NCBI GenBank assembly: GCA_000310025.1
Contig: FN649740.1
Location: forward strand, 5,069,340 to 5,133,339
Direction of reading: 5' to 3'
Length of the DNA: 64,000 nt
Origin: Ectocarpus siliculosus
Lineage: Eukaryota; Sar; Phaeophyceae; Ectocarpales; Ectocarpaceae
A program made the position numbers and the translations under genes. Position 1 is the stretch's first letter; each line of letters begins with the position of its first letter. The notes beneath the pieces were generated by a model. That model worked only from the letters and a program-made list of their open reading frames with translations, was not told where the DNA came from and did not search any database. Positions 1 to 13,100 of this stretch are shown piece by piece.

Positions 1-2723
1 ATTTACCAAAAGGGGGGTTTTTCCCCTTTTTTGGGGGGGGGGGTTTTTGGCCCCCCCCAAAAATAGTTTTTGGGACCACCATTCATGGTTACCGCAAAAA
101 AAAAAACCAAAAGGCAAAAAAAAAAGCGGTAACCTGGTTGCCGAGCTCACGAAGTGAATCGGCTTGTTTTACAACATCGCTGCCAAGCGACGAAAACCCA
201 ACCCCGATGGCAAACATCGAAGGGGGGGGGGGGGGGGTCATTGTCGAGGGGCGGCGGAGGTCGCGGGGGGGCGGCCGGCAGCAGATGTTGCTACATAGTA
301 CTACACGGGGGAAGAGTGGAAATGAGAAGTTTAGTTGCACCGCTGATGTGGGAAGAAACCAAATAGGTCCATGGAAAAAGTGTGGTAATCGAAAGCATGC
401 GCGTGGGCGAGAACCTTTGACTTTTGAGTGCAGAATCCATTATTGCATGCATAGTATTCTCTACAGGATTCTCGAAAGTTCGCCCACAGGGAGGGCCAAC
501 GCGTGTAGGACGCCTCTACTGAAGCAAGAACTTCCGGCATCATGTATAAACGTGGGCCAAGACCTCCGTTGGACATGGCCGCTTTCGCCCTTGTGCAAAC
601 GAATCGAGCGGTCACGATGGTTGCCAGTAAATACCCCTTGTCTAAGAAGGAATTGCTTTTAAAGTAAACTCCGACAGGTATGCATAATTGTAACCATGAC
701 GACACGACGGGACGCTACTGCAACAACGTCGACCTCGAGTGCGCCAACTGCTGCAGCACCTCGACAGGCTTCACAGAGTCGTGTAACGCTGCGTTGATGT
801 GTCCCAGTATACGCTCTGCGCGCTCGCCCCTAACACTCTCGGCCGGGTCTCTCTCCCACAAGTCGGAACCATGCCCGTGTGGGGTGTAACTATAGGTTTG
901 GGACGGCAGCTACACACGCCCCACTTGCTGTGTTGGTTGGAACCGGAATAACGTCTGCCGATTGGCCAGCTTCGCTCTCACACAAGCGTTTGGGAGTCGA
1001 CCGACACCATGCAAGTTTGCAAAGTTTGGAAATAGAGGGTGCCAGCAGTAGCAGTTACACGAGCCCCACCTGCACCCGGAAGCGTAGAAATGTTCCTAGT
1101 CGGGACAGGGAAGCATGACATTCAAGCAACGGCTACCGCTGGATACATCGATCTACGCTCACTGCTTGATACACGTAGGATGGTACCAGGTTTTGTGTCT
1201 GTTTCGTCCCAGTTACCCTGGGTGCAGTGCTTTAATAGGATTTTGAAAGCACGAAGTGTACACATATGCATAGCATAGCCTGTTGCATGCTGCTGCTGCT
1301 TGCACAGGTGCAGTGGACGTGAGAGGCCGATAAACAACACGCCGCAGTCGCAAGGCTGGTGCATGGCGTCGTGAGCAGTTCCAGCTGTCAGCAGAGAGAT
1401 ACCACTGCATACTCATATTCATACCCTCCCAAACAGCAGGGCCCGAGCAACCTCCCGTTCTACCCAGCGGGGACTCGGCACGAGGCGTGCTCTCGATGCA
1501 GAGGCGTGGTCCAACATCGCCAGCATTCGACCTGAAGTCGATCTACTTCTGTAATCAAGCTACATGCACATGCTCAACGCGGTATACATTCCACAGCAGC
1601 AGGAAGCAGCAGCAGCAGTAGCAGGTGGGACATAAATATCGCGTGTGTTCGACCAAGTATCCTACCGCAGCAGAGTACGCACACCGACAGCTAACACACC
1701 AACACCGAGGACGCGTCCCACCTGAGGAAGAAACGTGCTCGACAGCGAGCCCGTCCTCGGGCTCGAGCAAGCACACCCCATTGTTGACACGCGGACTAGA
1801 CCGCTGCCGTGTTGTCGTCGAGAACAATGGTTGAAACGAGAAATTCAGGGCCTGGCTGACCACAACGCTGCTTCGCCAAACGCGTCTCTCTCGGGGCGAT
1901 GCCGCGATTCCAATGGCGTGAGGCCACAAGGTAGGACTCTCCGACCCCTAGATGACAGCACCAGACCGCAAGCCGTTCTTCCCCGGGGGTTATCCGCTTC
2001 AGGACCACCACGGAACGGCTTGTTGACTGTTGAGATGGCTCGCCGACAACGCGACGGCGGTTTAGTCGGCGGGGGCACGCTGCAGCTAGCGTCATACATT
2101 ATGCGCATACGACACAATATCAAATGATTCTGCGTATCCCCTACGGTTCTGCGGCCGGAAATAGAGCAGCAGCAGGCAGCGGGGCACATAATCAGAGAGA
2201 CTGAAGGCAGTGCGAGAGACAGGGCCCCAAACACGGCATCCAAGTGAGAAGGAGAAGCGCTGCGCTGCCTCCCACCGTGCTGGTGCTTCTTTTTCGTCCT
2301 CTCAGCTGGGACCTGGAGGTAAAAAGCGAGTGGTGAAAAAGCCAGGGAGAGAGGGAGACACGCGGTCATCGGAGAACTTGCAACGTTGTTGTTGCAACAG
2401 GAAGGGCTCGACAGAGTAGCGGCAGCACGGCACGCTACTGCTGTGCTGTTACAGATCGAGCGCGGTGCTTCACGTGGACCATCTCTCAAGGTAGTGGGTG
2501 CTTTTGGCGGAGCAGCAGAGTGTGCTGGATGTTTTATGTGTTTTCGCACCTACCCTTGTGCCTCTGAAAAAGGAGGTATCCAACACACACACACACACGC
2601 GGGTGCTCGCGCGAAAAAAGGCGGCGAGAGCCCTCGGCTCTCCTGTGGTTGCTCTCCCACGAAGGCGCATGTGTTTGTCCTCAAAGCTCTGCCTTGTCTC
2701 TTCCGGCGCTTTTGGTTCAGACA
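1..2723. other. 5' flank of the YTH gene, no gene supported
   Basis: The first 60 bases are homopolymer runs of A, G, T and C, and a G-run follows near 220-240. These look like low-complexity or assembly-edge sequence. A short CA microsatellite lies near 2580-2600. Open frames here are short, overlap on both strands and show no recognisable domain. The 5' UTR and promoter of the YTH gene should lie in the right-hand part, but no promoter element can be named. Confidence 0.5.
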
Positions 2724-5700
2724 ATGTCGACGGGTGGAGAAGCAATGGTGGCGACGGCGGTGGCTGCTGTTGTTGCTGACGGAGGAGGAGGTGAGACTGA
2801 TTTTGCACCAACACCAAAAAATTGCATGATGCTCTGATGACTGAACTTTTTCGAGAGGGAGGGCAGCAGGTGGAGAGAGAGAGATGCCCACAATTCTTCC
2901 AGCGCTGGGAAGACTGCGAGTTGATACAGGCACAGCCGTCCCTTTGTCACCTGCTGGGCACCCTCCTCATCGCTGGCCTGTCTCTGTAACAAGCACGAAA
3001 GGCACGAATCCTAGCAGTGTAGAAAGAGTGTTGCTGCCTTTCGCCCAAAAAAGATTTTTGTGCAAGGGATCTACCTCCCTCTCCCGACAAAATGAAAATG
3101 AGCGTAGAAGTATTCGGTGGTTTTGGTGGGGTACAAGTACAGCAGTCAGTGCCGAAATGCTGTAGGTCTGCAAGCCATAATTCCCGCACGCAAGCAAAAC
3201 GCTGGAGTTGCATGAGCATGCCAGCAGTGTGTGGTATTATATTGAACGCGCCGTGCACGCCGTGCATGTTTTTGACGTTATATTGTAGCAGCCTGTGTGT
3301 GTATTGTATGAATCTACTCGCGCATGCACGCTCTTCGCTCATGAAGCGGTTCTTCTGCTCCTCTAGCGCCAGACTGTCAGGCTGCTACTGCCACGTGCGA
3401 CTGCTTCTGGCGACCTTCTGGTTCAGACAGAGCACTTTGTATGTTCCAGTCTTACCGCTCCAATTCTTTAAGCCCTGCTTTAGACGTGACCAAACCTCTG
3501 ATCGATATGTTTCCTTCGTGAGAGGCTTGGGCTTCCATGTCATCTCCGTCGTTCGTGCATCATGCAGCGAGAGAGAGACGGTTCGTGCTACGACAGCACT
3601 CGTATGTATGCAATGCGTCTGCATACACACCGCGTTTGCCCCGAAGATACCTTGCTTCTTGCCCTGTGCTCGAATCCTGGAGCACTTCTGTTGCCCAGGC
3701 AGACACCCTGCTATGTAGATTACGTCCACATACGTAATGATTCGTTGGGGCAGCATTTTTGAACGTCGAAGGCGGGGAGTTGAAGCGCAACGCACATTTA
3801 GGTTCCAATCAATCGTTCGTGGCAAGTGGCAAGCCTGCTTGTTGCTTGTTGGCCTATTGCTGGTCCGTTTCTGAGGCCAATGGAGTCCGGTTATTGGTCC
3901 TTCGGATTCCAACTGGACCAACTACCCCATACATGCGAATCAAAATCGGTATACACGTCCGAGTGACTATTTAGCTCGAGAAAACGGAGATGTAAGTATG
4001 CATATGTATGTGGTTTCTCTCGTCCATATATCGCACCGCAAAAAGTGTTACCTCGAACTTGAGAGAGGGGAACTAGAAGTTACACCATCGGTATTTATTT
4101 TGTATGTACCTCATCCTTCCCTGCCATGGAATTACAATCGAAGAACGCATGCTAGAAGTACATGTCAGTTATGACCCCAAATTCATTTTTCTCAGTTTAT
4201 TAGTGTAGATTTCAGGCCGTCTGGAAGCTGGCGGCACTGGGAACGACGGTGCGCTATTTAATTAAGGAAAAATAAATACACAAGACAGAAAGACTACCCA
4301 TTCGAGATATACCCACAGTCGAACGGGATGTGGTGGAGTCTTTTCAGTGAGTGGAGGAAAACCGGCTGGGTACTGGACTTATTTCGAGTCTTTTTTTAAA
4401 TCTATACACTGATGATTTATATCAATGATGCCAGCTGGTTTATTTAATGAACTACTACTGTTCAGGATGCTAAAAAGAACAATATTTTGTCGACGGGCGA
4501 GGGCCGCGTGGAAACGTGTGGGTGGGTGTATTTTTCTGAAGGATTAACTATTAGCATGACATCGCTATAGGTGTGGTGTGCGTGTGCGGTTTTTTCTTGC
4601 TGACCCGTGAGCCATCGCGAGTCTCGGGAAGTGAGGAACGACAAATGAACTGCTGCGACCAGCTGCTATTGTTTACGTGAAGTATTAGTGTTCGAAATGT
4701 TCATGCAATCACAGCAGTTCGTACCCGTTCGAATAAGATTGATGAGTATGCTGTATTATAGGTATGACCATCGACCGCGCAATATGCTTACCAATGAATA
4801 TGCGCCGGTTGCAAGGGTCCGGCAAATTGTCGCATTCGCTTTGAAGGGGCCACTCCGTAGAAGTAGGCCCACGGTCCTGTGAACATCCTCCTGCCGTAAA
4901 AGCGCGAATCAACGCACCCACCGCCTCAGACAAACTCTCGTGACCCCATTGAAGGGTGCGTGCCAATTCCGAAACGGGCGTTGTTGGAAACATGTGGTCG
5001 AGAGCTTTGGTTGCATGTATCGGCCGTTCTTCGCAGTCCGTTGGTCGTGAAGCAATCGAGCGGGCTGTGAACAACGGTCAATGTCTAGGGGGGGTGCGAT
5101 GTCTCGCGCTTTTGCGTTACATAACTGCTGCAAGTGCGTCTTGGGGGGGCCGTAAATGCTGCACGCAGGGGGCCCAAGTGGGGGCATTTATCGAACTAAA
5201 GCCAGCCGAAGCCGAGATGCCATTAGCATTGGTTGCTTCAGTTTTTGCTCTACCGACTTTCGAATGAGACGTTGCTTTAGTACGTCGAGCCACCCGAAAA
5301 CGTCGGCGTTTCCCCATCATGGTGTCAAAAGATCCAGGTCGGCTAGACCAACAGCCGGCCGGACCCGCTGCTGGCTGTGTAGTCGTGAAAATTTGCGTTG
5401 TCTTTTGGTCTTCGTTTATTGAACCATTATTGTGGAATCGGGTCCTGTCCATGGCATCGAGAGAAACGACTCGCTAAGCACAGCCCCCCCCCTCAAACAC
5501 CATTTATTGTTTTTCAACAGGCCAAGACTCTGGTGCCGTCTCGGCGGGCGCGGACCCCTCGACCGGCCAGTTCCCGGACCAGCCCCAGGACCAGTCCGCG
5601 GACCACTCCCAGCAGGGTTCCGCCGCACCGGCCCAGGCCTACAACGACGGTTACAACAACGGGGGCTCCGGGTATGGGTTTGGCGGTCAGCAGCAGGGGG

Positions 5701-7147
5701 ACATCGGAGGCGGCTTCAGGGGCGGAGGAGGAGCGGGGCAGCAGCAGCAGCAACAGCAGCTGCAGCAGCAGGGGTACGGAGTCGGTGGTGGTGGCGGCGG
5801 TGGTGGATACGGTTATCCTCAGTTCCCGGGCATGAACATGGTGAGGTTGTTGAGATTTTGGCAGCTAGGTTGCTGTGTAGAGGGTACGTGCATGCCGTCC
5901 ACATCGGGTGTTGCTCGTTACAGTACCAGCGCACAACTGGGGATGGCGCAGGTTTTGGGGGGACAAGCTTAACCTTTGGACGGATCGATTTGTCGGCGAA
6001 ATTGTAGTGGGTTGTTCCGACTTGGAAGTACAATAGGACGGATGGGATTGCCTCAAGGATGCAGCGTTTCCTATCGGGGGGACCCAAGAGGGTTTTGACG
6101 AGAGGACGGCAAGCAGTGAGAGGGCGTGGCCCTGAGCCGCCGGAATGTTTATGACGGAGGTTTGCTGGAGAAGGTGGTATATTTGCTTCTGTATCTCGGA
6201 AACGGAGAATTCATGGTCATGGAGCTACGCGTTCTGAGCGGGTGGTCAATAGGTGCATGTCTGGCTACGTACAGTGAGGTGCCCGTCATGTAGAGCTAGC
6301 TTATCTGATATTCTAGTACTTACAATACAAGTGGGGAGGGGGTCCCATCAGTTCACTCTGAGGGGGCGCGGGAAAGGGCGGGCGTGGAGCGTTCTGTCTC
6401 TCGTGCTGTCGGAAGGTGTTGCGAGTACCGGATCAACTGTTGTTGTCATTCCTGATGCTGGCGCTGATGGGGTGGTGGCACCTGTACTTATCCGCTATAA
6501 CCCTTGTTTGCATGTTGGTTCTACCCTCCCCCCTGCTCAACCGCTTTGACTCATGTACACTTTGGCCCCACCCCGCCCCCCGGTCTCTCTCTCTCTATCT
6601 CTCTCTCTCGTTCTCTCTCTCTCTGCGTCTGTCTCTTTTCAGTACGGCCAGTCGTTTCAACAGCCGTACAACCAGGGGGGTTACCCAAGCAAAGCCTCTC
6701 AGCTACCCCACGGCCAGCTCCAGCACCCCCCGATGAACACCTCCTACATGAACACCTACGGGAGCGGAGCGGGGGTAAGTCATGACCACCAGTATTTAGA
6801 CTGAGAGGCGGGTCTCCGGAGTGAGCCCACCAGAGCATAGTAGTGTGCATAGCGTCATGAAGGCGTGATGCAAGATGCACTTAAAAGCTTTTTGTTGGCG
6901 TGAATCATCAGTGACGTTTTCCAAGCTCAAAACAGCTCACACGGGTGATCTGATACTCTGTTGACTCGAATAGAAAAGCCCAGCCTACCTTAATGAACCA
7001 AAATAAAACCTTACAAATCTGTGTATGTACAGTCTTATGTCTCCCACCACAAGAGCAGTGGACATCGGGCGATCAAAATCGCCCCTAACCGTCCATCTAT
7101 CCGTCGACCCCATTTCAGGGAGATGGGTCAGCCCAGACCCAACAGCC

Positions 7148-7178
<31 letters not shown>

Positions 7179-10100
7179 CCTAGTGGCGGGTGGATCGACG
7201 GAGGCGTGCGCGAGCGCGGGGGCGGGGGCTTTTCCGGCCTCTCCGCAGAGGCGAACGGCTTCGTGCCCTCTAACTTCACCCCCGTAAGCGGAGTCGCGGG
7301 CGGCGGAGAGGTAGTAGGCGGCGGAATGGGCACCGGTTCGGCACAGGTATGTTTCGATCCGTTGCACGCGATGTTGTTGACGTATAGGAATCCAGTGCGT
7401 CATTGGACTTGATTTAGTTTTGGAAGTTGTTCTATGCTCTCCTCGAGTGACATCATTTTTTTTCTAGGTGAGTGTTGAGGGCCACACGGGATATCTAAAC
7501 GTATCCGTGAACGTCAACCCGCCCCTCCTCCTTTTCTCGCTTGGAGAATAGGGAACGGGGGATGCCAACAACAACGCCTCCTCGATGTCGTCTGCTGGCA
7601 TGGGCGGCGGCGCGGTGGGGGTTGGCGGTGACATGCCCGCCTTGCCCACGGCGCCGTCCTCAACGGCGACGTCAGCGGTAGGATGAGCGCAGCAGCAGCC
7701 GCAGCAGCAGCAGGTCTCCGCGGATGACGCCTCGTCGTCGCCGCCACCGCCGCCCGCGCCCCAGAAAAGGACTACCTCCTGGGCGGATATCGTCCGCCCG
7801 GAAGGGTTTCGATCTTCCGACCAGAAAGCGGCGGCGGCGGCGGGGGCTGCGCCGCGCTCGACCAAGGTTAGTGCCTACTTGATAGTAGATAATAGGCCCC
7901 CCGCCGTTGCCGGAGATTTTTTGTGTGCGCCCCCCCCCCCCCAACATGCCTGGTGATGTGAGAGCATGGTCCTGTGAGCTCTGTCCCGACTTTTGTAGTA
8001 AGGGAGCAAGGTCAATGGTCTAACGACTACACGGCCTGCACGGCTATGAGCACGAACATACCCATGCCGCTCTCTTGTGTTTGTGCTTGGCATCGTCGCT
8101 CAAAGGCTGCTTACAAGCATTGACTAGTTCAACAATAGTTTAACCCCCCCTTCCCATCTCACCGCCGTCTACAGGCGTCGACGAGTCAGCCGGCAGCGGC
8201 GGCAGCGACCTCTAACGAGGTCTCCGCTATGCTCAACACGCCGGGGGCTTTCCCCGCCCCGGGCGCCTACTCCGGTGGGGGGGTCGGGTACAGCGGGCTT
8301 AGCGCGGGTCCCTTCGCGGCATCGCCCCCCCCCTCGTCGTCTGCCTCAGCGGCAGCGTCTTCCGGGCGGCGGCAGCAGCAAGGTGTGTGTGTGCGCTCGT
8401 GCTTGTTCGAGCTTAACGTTTCGGTGCAGGCGGGAGAGGGAGCGGCAAGGATTGTACGAGGTTCTGATAGAGCGGGACGAAGGGCCCGGTTTTTTGTCGT
8501 CGACGTGCAAGTGAAAGTGACCTAACCTCTCAAGTACCACCGTTCTGTAACGGTTACGTTTCGTGATTGGATGGTACACATTGCTGAGCTGCTGCTGCTG
8601 CTGCTGCTGTTATCGGAATATTTGTGGTTCGGTAACGTCGCCTTATGTTGTTGTCAGCCAACCGCGGCGGATGCGGAGTATTGTCGAGTCCGTGCCAAAC
8701 GGTATATCTTTACCTACATGGTGGAAGTTAAAATTGTAGGGGTGATTTTATCCGCGTCGGCTGTTTTCGGTCTACTGCCGTGGTATTCCCGAACAGGTGC
8801 TGGTGGAAGCGGTGTCGCCAATGGAGGAGGGCTGGAGGGCGCCGGCGGCAATGACAACAGCAACAACCAGGTTCTCGGGGGCGGGGAAGAAGGAAGCACC
8901 AGCAGAGGTTTGCCCGTGCCGGGAGATGTCGCGGGTGACCAGGCCAAAGGGGATGCAGGTGGTCAGGCGGGAGCGGCGGCGGGAGATGCTACGGCAGTGA
9001 ATGGGGGCTACAACAACAGCAACAACGGGTACCCGCCATATCAGCAGCAACAACAGTACTACCAGCAGCAACAGGCGGGCGGAGTTCCCGTGGGCGGCGG
9101 CGGCGGCGGCGGCAGCGTGATGGACGGAACCGCCAACGGGATGTTCCCCGCTGCAGGCGGAAACGGCGTCCCATCTCAGCAGCAGCAGCAGCAACAGCTC
9201 GTACCAGCAATGTTTGGGAACGGTGGAGGGCCCGGCGGCGGCGGCGGCGGTGCCGGTGGTAGCGGCGTTGGCACCCTCGGCGGCGGCGGCGGCGGCGGCG
9301 GGGGGGGGGTCGTCCGACCGGGAATGTTCGGGATGATGGGTCCCCACGGGGGCATCGGGAACGGGGCCCCGCCCCTCGGATAAGTGAACGGCGGGCCTTT
9401 CATGGCGGACCCTGCCGCCATGGGAATGATGCATCAGCACATGCCGCCGCACATGGCCGTCGGGGGTTTCCAAAATGGCTTTGGTGGGGGCGGTGGCGGC
9501 GGGGGGGGGTCCGCGCAGCGCGGGGGGTACGGCAGGAGAGGCAGGGGTGGCGGTGGGGGGGGGCGTGGGGGTTACAAGGGGCGAGGGGGCAACGGGAGGT
9601 TCGCGGGGAACAACGGCGGGCGCGGTGGTGGGATGCAGGTGGGTAGCGAGCGCGGTATTTTGTTGTGCTATGATTTTGTTAGGAAAAATACACTACAGAA
9701 ATACTACCCATTCGAGATATACCCACAGTCGAACTTGTTGCGGAGCGAGCGGGAACCTCACGATTGCACAACGAGTCGACCATGTATGTATAGGTCGATG
9801 CATTTATGGGAAAAACTTCGCGTTCGTTAAGACAACAGCAGCAGTTAGCAGCAGCAAGTGAGGTCCGCTGTGTGGCGATACGCAATGCTGGGGAAGGACT
9901 CCGATTTAGGGAAGCAAACGGGCCGAGTTGGTGTGGGTGGTTAGTGTTGGCAGAGGGGGAGAGGGATTCCGATGTCGCTTCAAAGCCATCAGTAATAACG
10001 GGGCCAATGTTGCCGGTGTATGTCAGCAACATTGGCACCGATGTTGAAAGCTGGATTGCCCCACTCCCATGTGGGTGCCATCGTCGGAAGAGAAGTGCTG

Positions 10101-13100
10101 GGAAAGGCAAAGTTCTCTGTGAGATCTTGCTGACGCCTCCCTCAAGGCACAAGATCAATGCTTGCCTACGGTAGAGGGTTTTCCCAATTCTGGCTGTTTT
10201 TCTGGCATCATCCAACCATATGCAGTCGTGCCCGCTTTGAAGACGCTCGGGTTAGGTCAACGATGAGAATTTCTCAGAACCATGGTGCCTGTGTGTTTTA
10301 AATGTAGGGGGGATGCAAACCTTCAAGACACTTCCCCGCGTAGTGGACGCTGTTCAGAACACGAACATGTGCGTCTTTTACAGCGGGGGTGGTTGCATCC
10401 CCAACGCTAGCCCCCGCCCTCACGCAACGTTCAGCTTTTTCTCGGCCTTCCGATGCCGTTGTAATATTTTCCTTTCCCCTTCGCCCTATCGGACAGGCGT
10501 TCGGCGGCAACGGGGGTGGCATGTTCAACCCTTACGTGGCGGCACAGCAGCAGGCAATGATGCAGCAGGTACGACGCTCAGAGGGCAGACGATTGGGTAT
10601 GGCGGTGGCCGAAAGCGTGCTCGCATGGGTGTTGGTTCTCCTCTGCGTACTTGACTTGTGCCACACGTTCCCTTCCGTAGTAGCACGGGCGTGGTTGGGG
10701 GCACCGTGGTGGTGGTGATGCTGGTCAGGTTGGTGTCCTGCTTACCGGGGCTTGGGGGGTAAAACGGAGAAGATAAAGCTAAAGAAGGAACATCGGGTCA
10801 CCTGGTTTACAGTTTATAAAACTATTTGAAATTGAAATTGATGCCTTTTGCAACACCCAGTTGATTTCTTCTTGCGCCCGCGCCCCCTCCTGACCACCTC
10901 AAACCAAGCCTAAACCTTGACGGTTTCCCCCTGTTTCCGAGCGTGTCGTGGTCGCGCGTGTAGGTGTAAGAAAATAGAAGTATGGAGTACTAGGGTACTG
11001 CCACCATTGGTGAACAATACCAAAAGGACTTTGCGGGAAATTCTGTAGGCGAGCGGTGGGTTCAGGCTGCTGCATACTGGGCTTTGTTGAGTGTTTTTTG
11101 TCATCGCATGGAGAATCCGCTCTTGTCAGCCGGAACCAAACACCCAGCAAGATATGTGTTGTAACACGTGACATAACTCCACCTGCAAGTCGTTGCTGAC
11201 GGTGTTTTGTTTGATCTTCCGTCCTCGTGCTCCCTTGTGCGTGTCCGCCGCGGTTTCCCAACAAACTTTGAAACTTTCCCCTGTCCGACTTGGAACCCCC
11301 CTGAAGGCGTTCATGATGCCGATGCCCGTACAGCTCCCGGCGCACGTCTCGCTCATCAACGCTCCGTCCTTTGATCCCGAAGCAGCGGCGGTCGAGGGTA
11401 CCCGGTGAGTGTTCCCTTGCCGACCCCTCCTCCCCCCTACATACCCACGGCACCCCCACTTTAGAGCCTCGCCAAAGCTCGTTTTTCTTGGTTCCCCTGT
11501 GGAATGACCCCAACGGCGACTACATCGTTTTTTTTGTGTGTAGGGTCCTTGGGGAAGCACCGGTTTTGATGGTCAAGTCCTCTCGAATTTGTTTTTTTTC
11601 GGGCCGGAAGTTCTGGACGCCAGGGTTACTGAAGTGGTCGTGCGTTCTGTAGAGAGCTGCCGGTGTCGTCGTCGTCATCGTTGTTGCTTCTGACGACTAC
11701 GACCAGCGCACCATGACACGAGACATAGAGTGCTGTTACTATTTTCCTGAAACACGTTTGGCTGTGGCAACACTGGTGTACTTGCGTTTGTTTCCTCCCA
11801 AAACCAACTGAAGAAGTCCCCCCGTCCCCCTCATTTCCTGTTCATGTTTTTTTTTGTTGTTTTTTTGTCAGGTTTTTCGTGATGAAAACTTTCTCGGAAG
11901 ATGACATTCACCGCTCCGTTAAGCTCTCGGTGTGGTCTGGCGGGGAAGCGACCAACAGGCGCCTCGACGCCGCCTTCAAGGGTATCAAGCCCAAGGACAG
12001 CGGTGCGTTTTTGTTTTTTTACTTTTACTGGTTTTCCGTTCCGTGCCACTGACTCGATTGATTGATTTGTCATGTTTTTCGGTCGGTTTCGCTGAGGCTA
12101 TTTCTCTTGTTGACATTTACGGCAGTGTGTTTCCAGGATTTGGTCGCTCGTGTACCCATTCCCTCCAAGATGTCCTTGTTTTTTTTTTCTTCCTTGATGT
12201 TTGTTGTCCGCGACAACGCCGTGGTTTTCTCCGATCTGACTTGGCACGCCGGCGTGTCCTCCCTGTTGCTACTGGTACCCCGCCCGCTTCAGGCAAGGGA
12301 GGAGACAAGTCCTCCAAGGATTCCGGAGATGCCGCGGGCAAGGACACCACCGCCTCGTCGTCCAAGAAGAAGGGCAAAAAGAAGGGGGGCGGGGGCAAGA
12401 CGGCCGGAGAGGACAAGAAGGCCGGCGGCGGCGGCGGCAGTGACGAGAAGGCGGCTGCAGCGGAGGGGAGCGAGGGCGCCACCACTGCCGCCGCCGTCGG
12501 CGGCAAGGACGCTAGCGATGGCGACGTCGAGAAACCCGTGTCGGAGGGGGTAAGCGTAGCCGGCGACGGGGCCCCCGAAGATGCCGGGAATGAACAAGCC
12601 GCTACTGCCACCGCCTCCGAAGGCGACGACAAGGAGGAAGAGGAGGAGGAGGAGGAGGAGGAGGAGGAGGAGGAGGAGGAGGGCCCCGCTGCTGGTGGCG
12701 AGACTGCTACCGCTAAGGGTGGTGACGCTGCCCCGGAGACCACCGCCGTTCCTGCCTTAGACAAATCCTCTTCGAGTGCCGACGCCGGGGCCGGCAAGGG
12801 CGGGACGGCGTCGGAGTCGGCTGCGGCGGGGGCCGGCAAGGAGTCTCCCGTGGCGGAGGAGGGTGCCTCGGACGCCGGCGCTAAGGACGACGTGACCGAC
12901 GATGCCGCGGACGCTAGTGCTAGTGCTAGTGTGGAGAAGCCTGCTGCTACGTCGGGTGATGTCAAGGAGGATAGCGCCGCCGCCGCCGCCGCCGCCGCCG
13001 GGGACGCGAAGAAGGAAGATGGTGGAGCGGCAGCCGCGGAAGGCGGGGAGAGCGGCGGCAAGCCGGACGGGAAAGAGAAGGCCTCCTCGGCAACAACTGG

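Noticed and set aside
1-60. Telomere-like or designed sequence at the window start
   Set aside because: It is only mixed homopolymer runs without a repeat unit; probably low-quality assembly.
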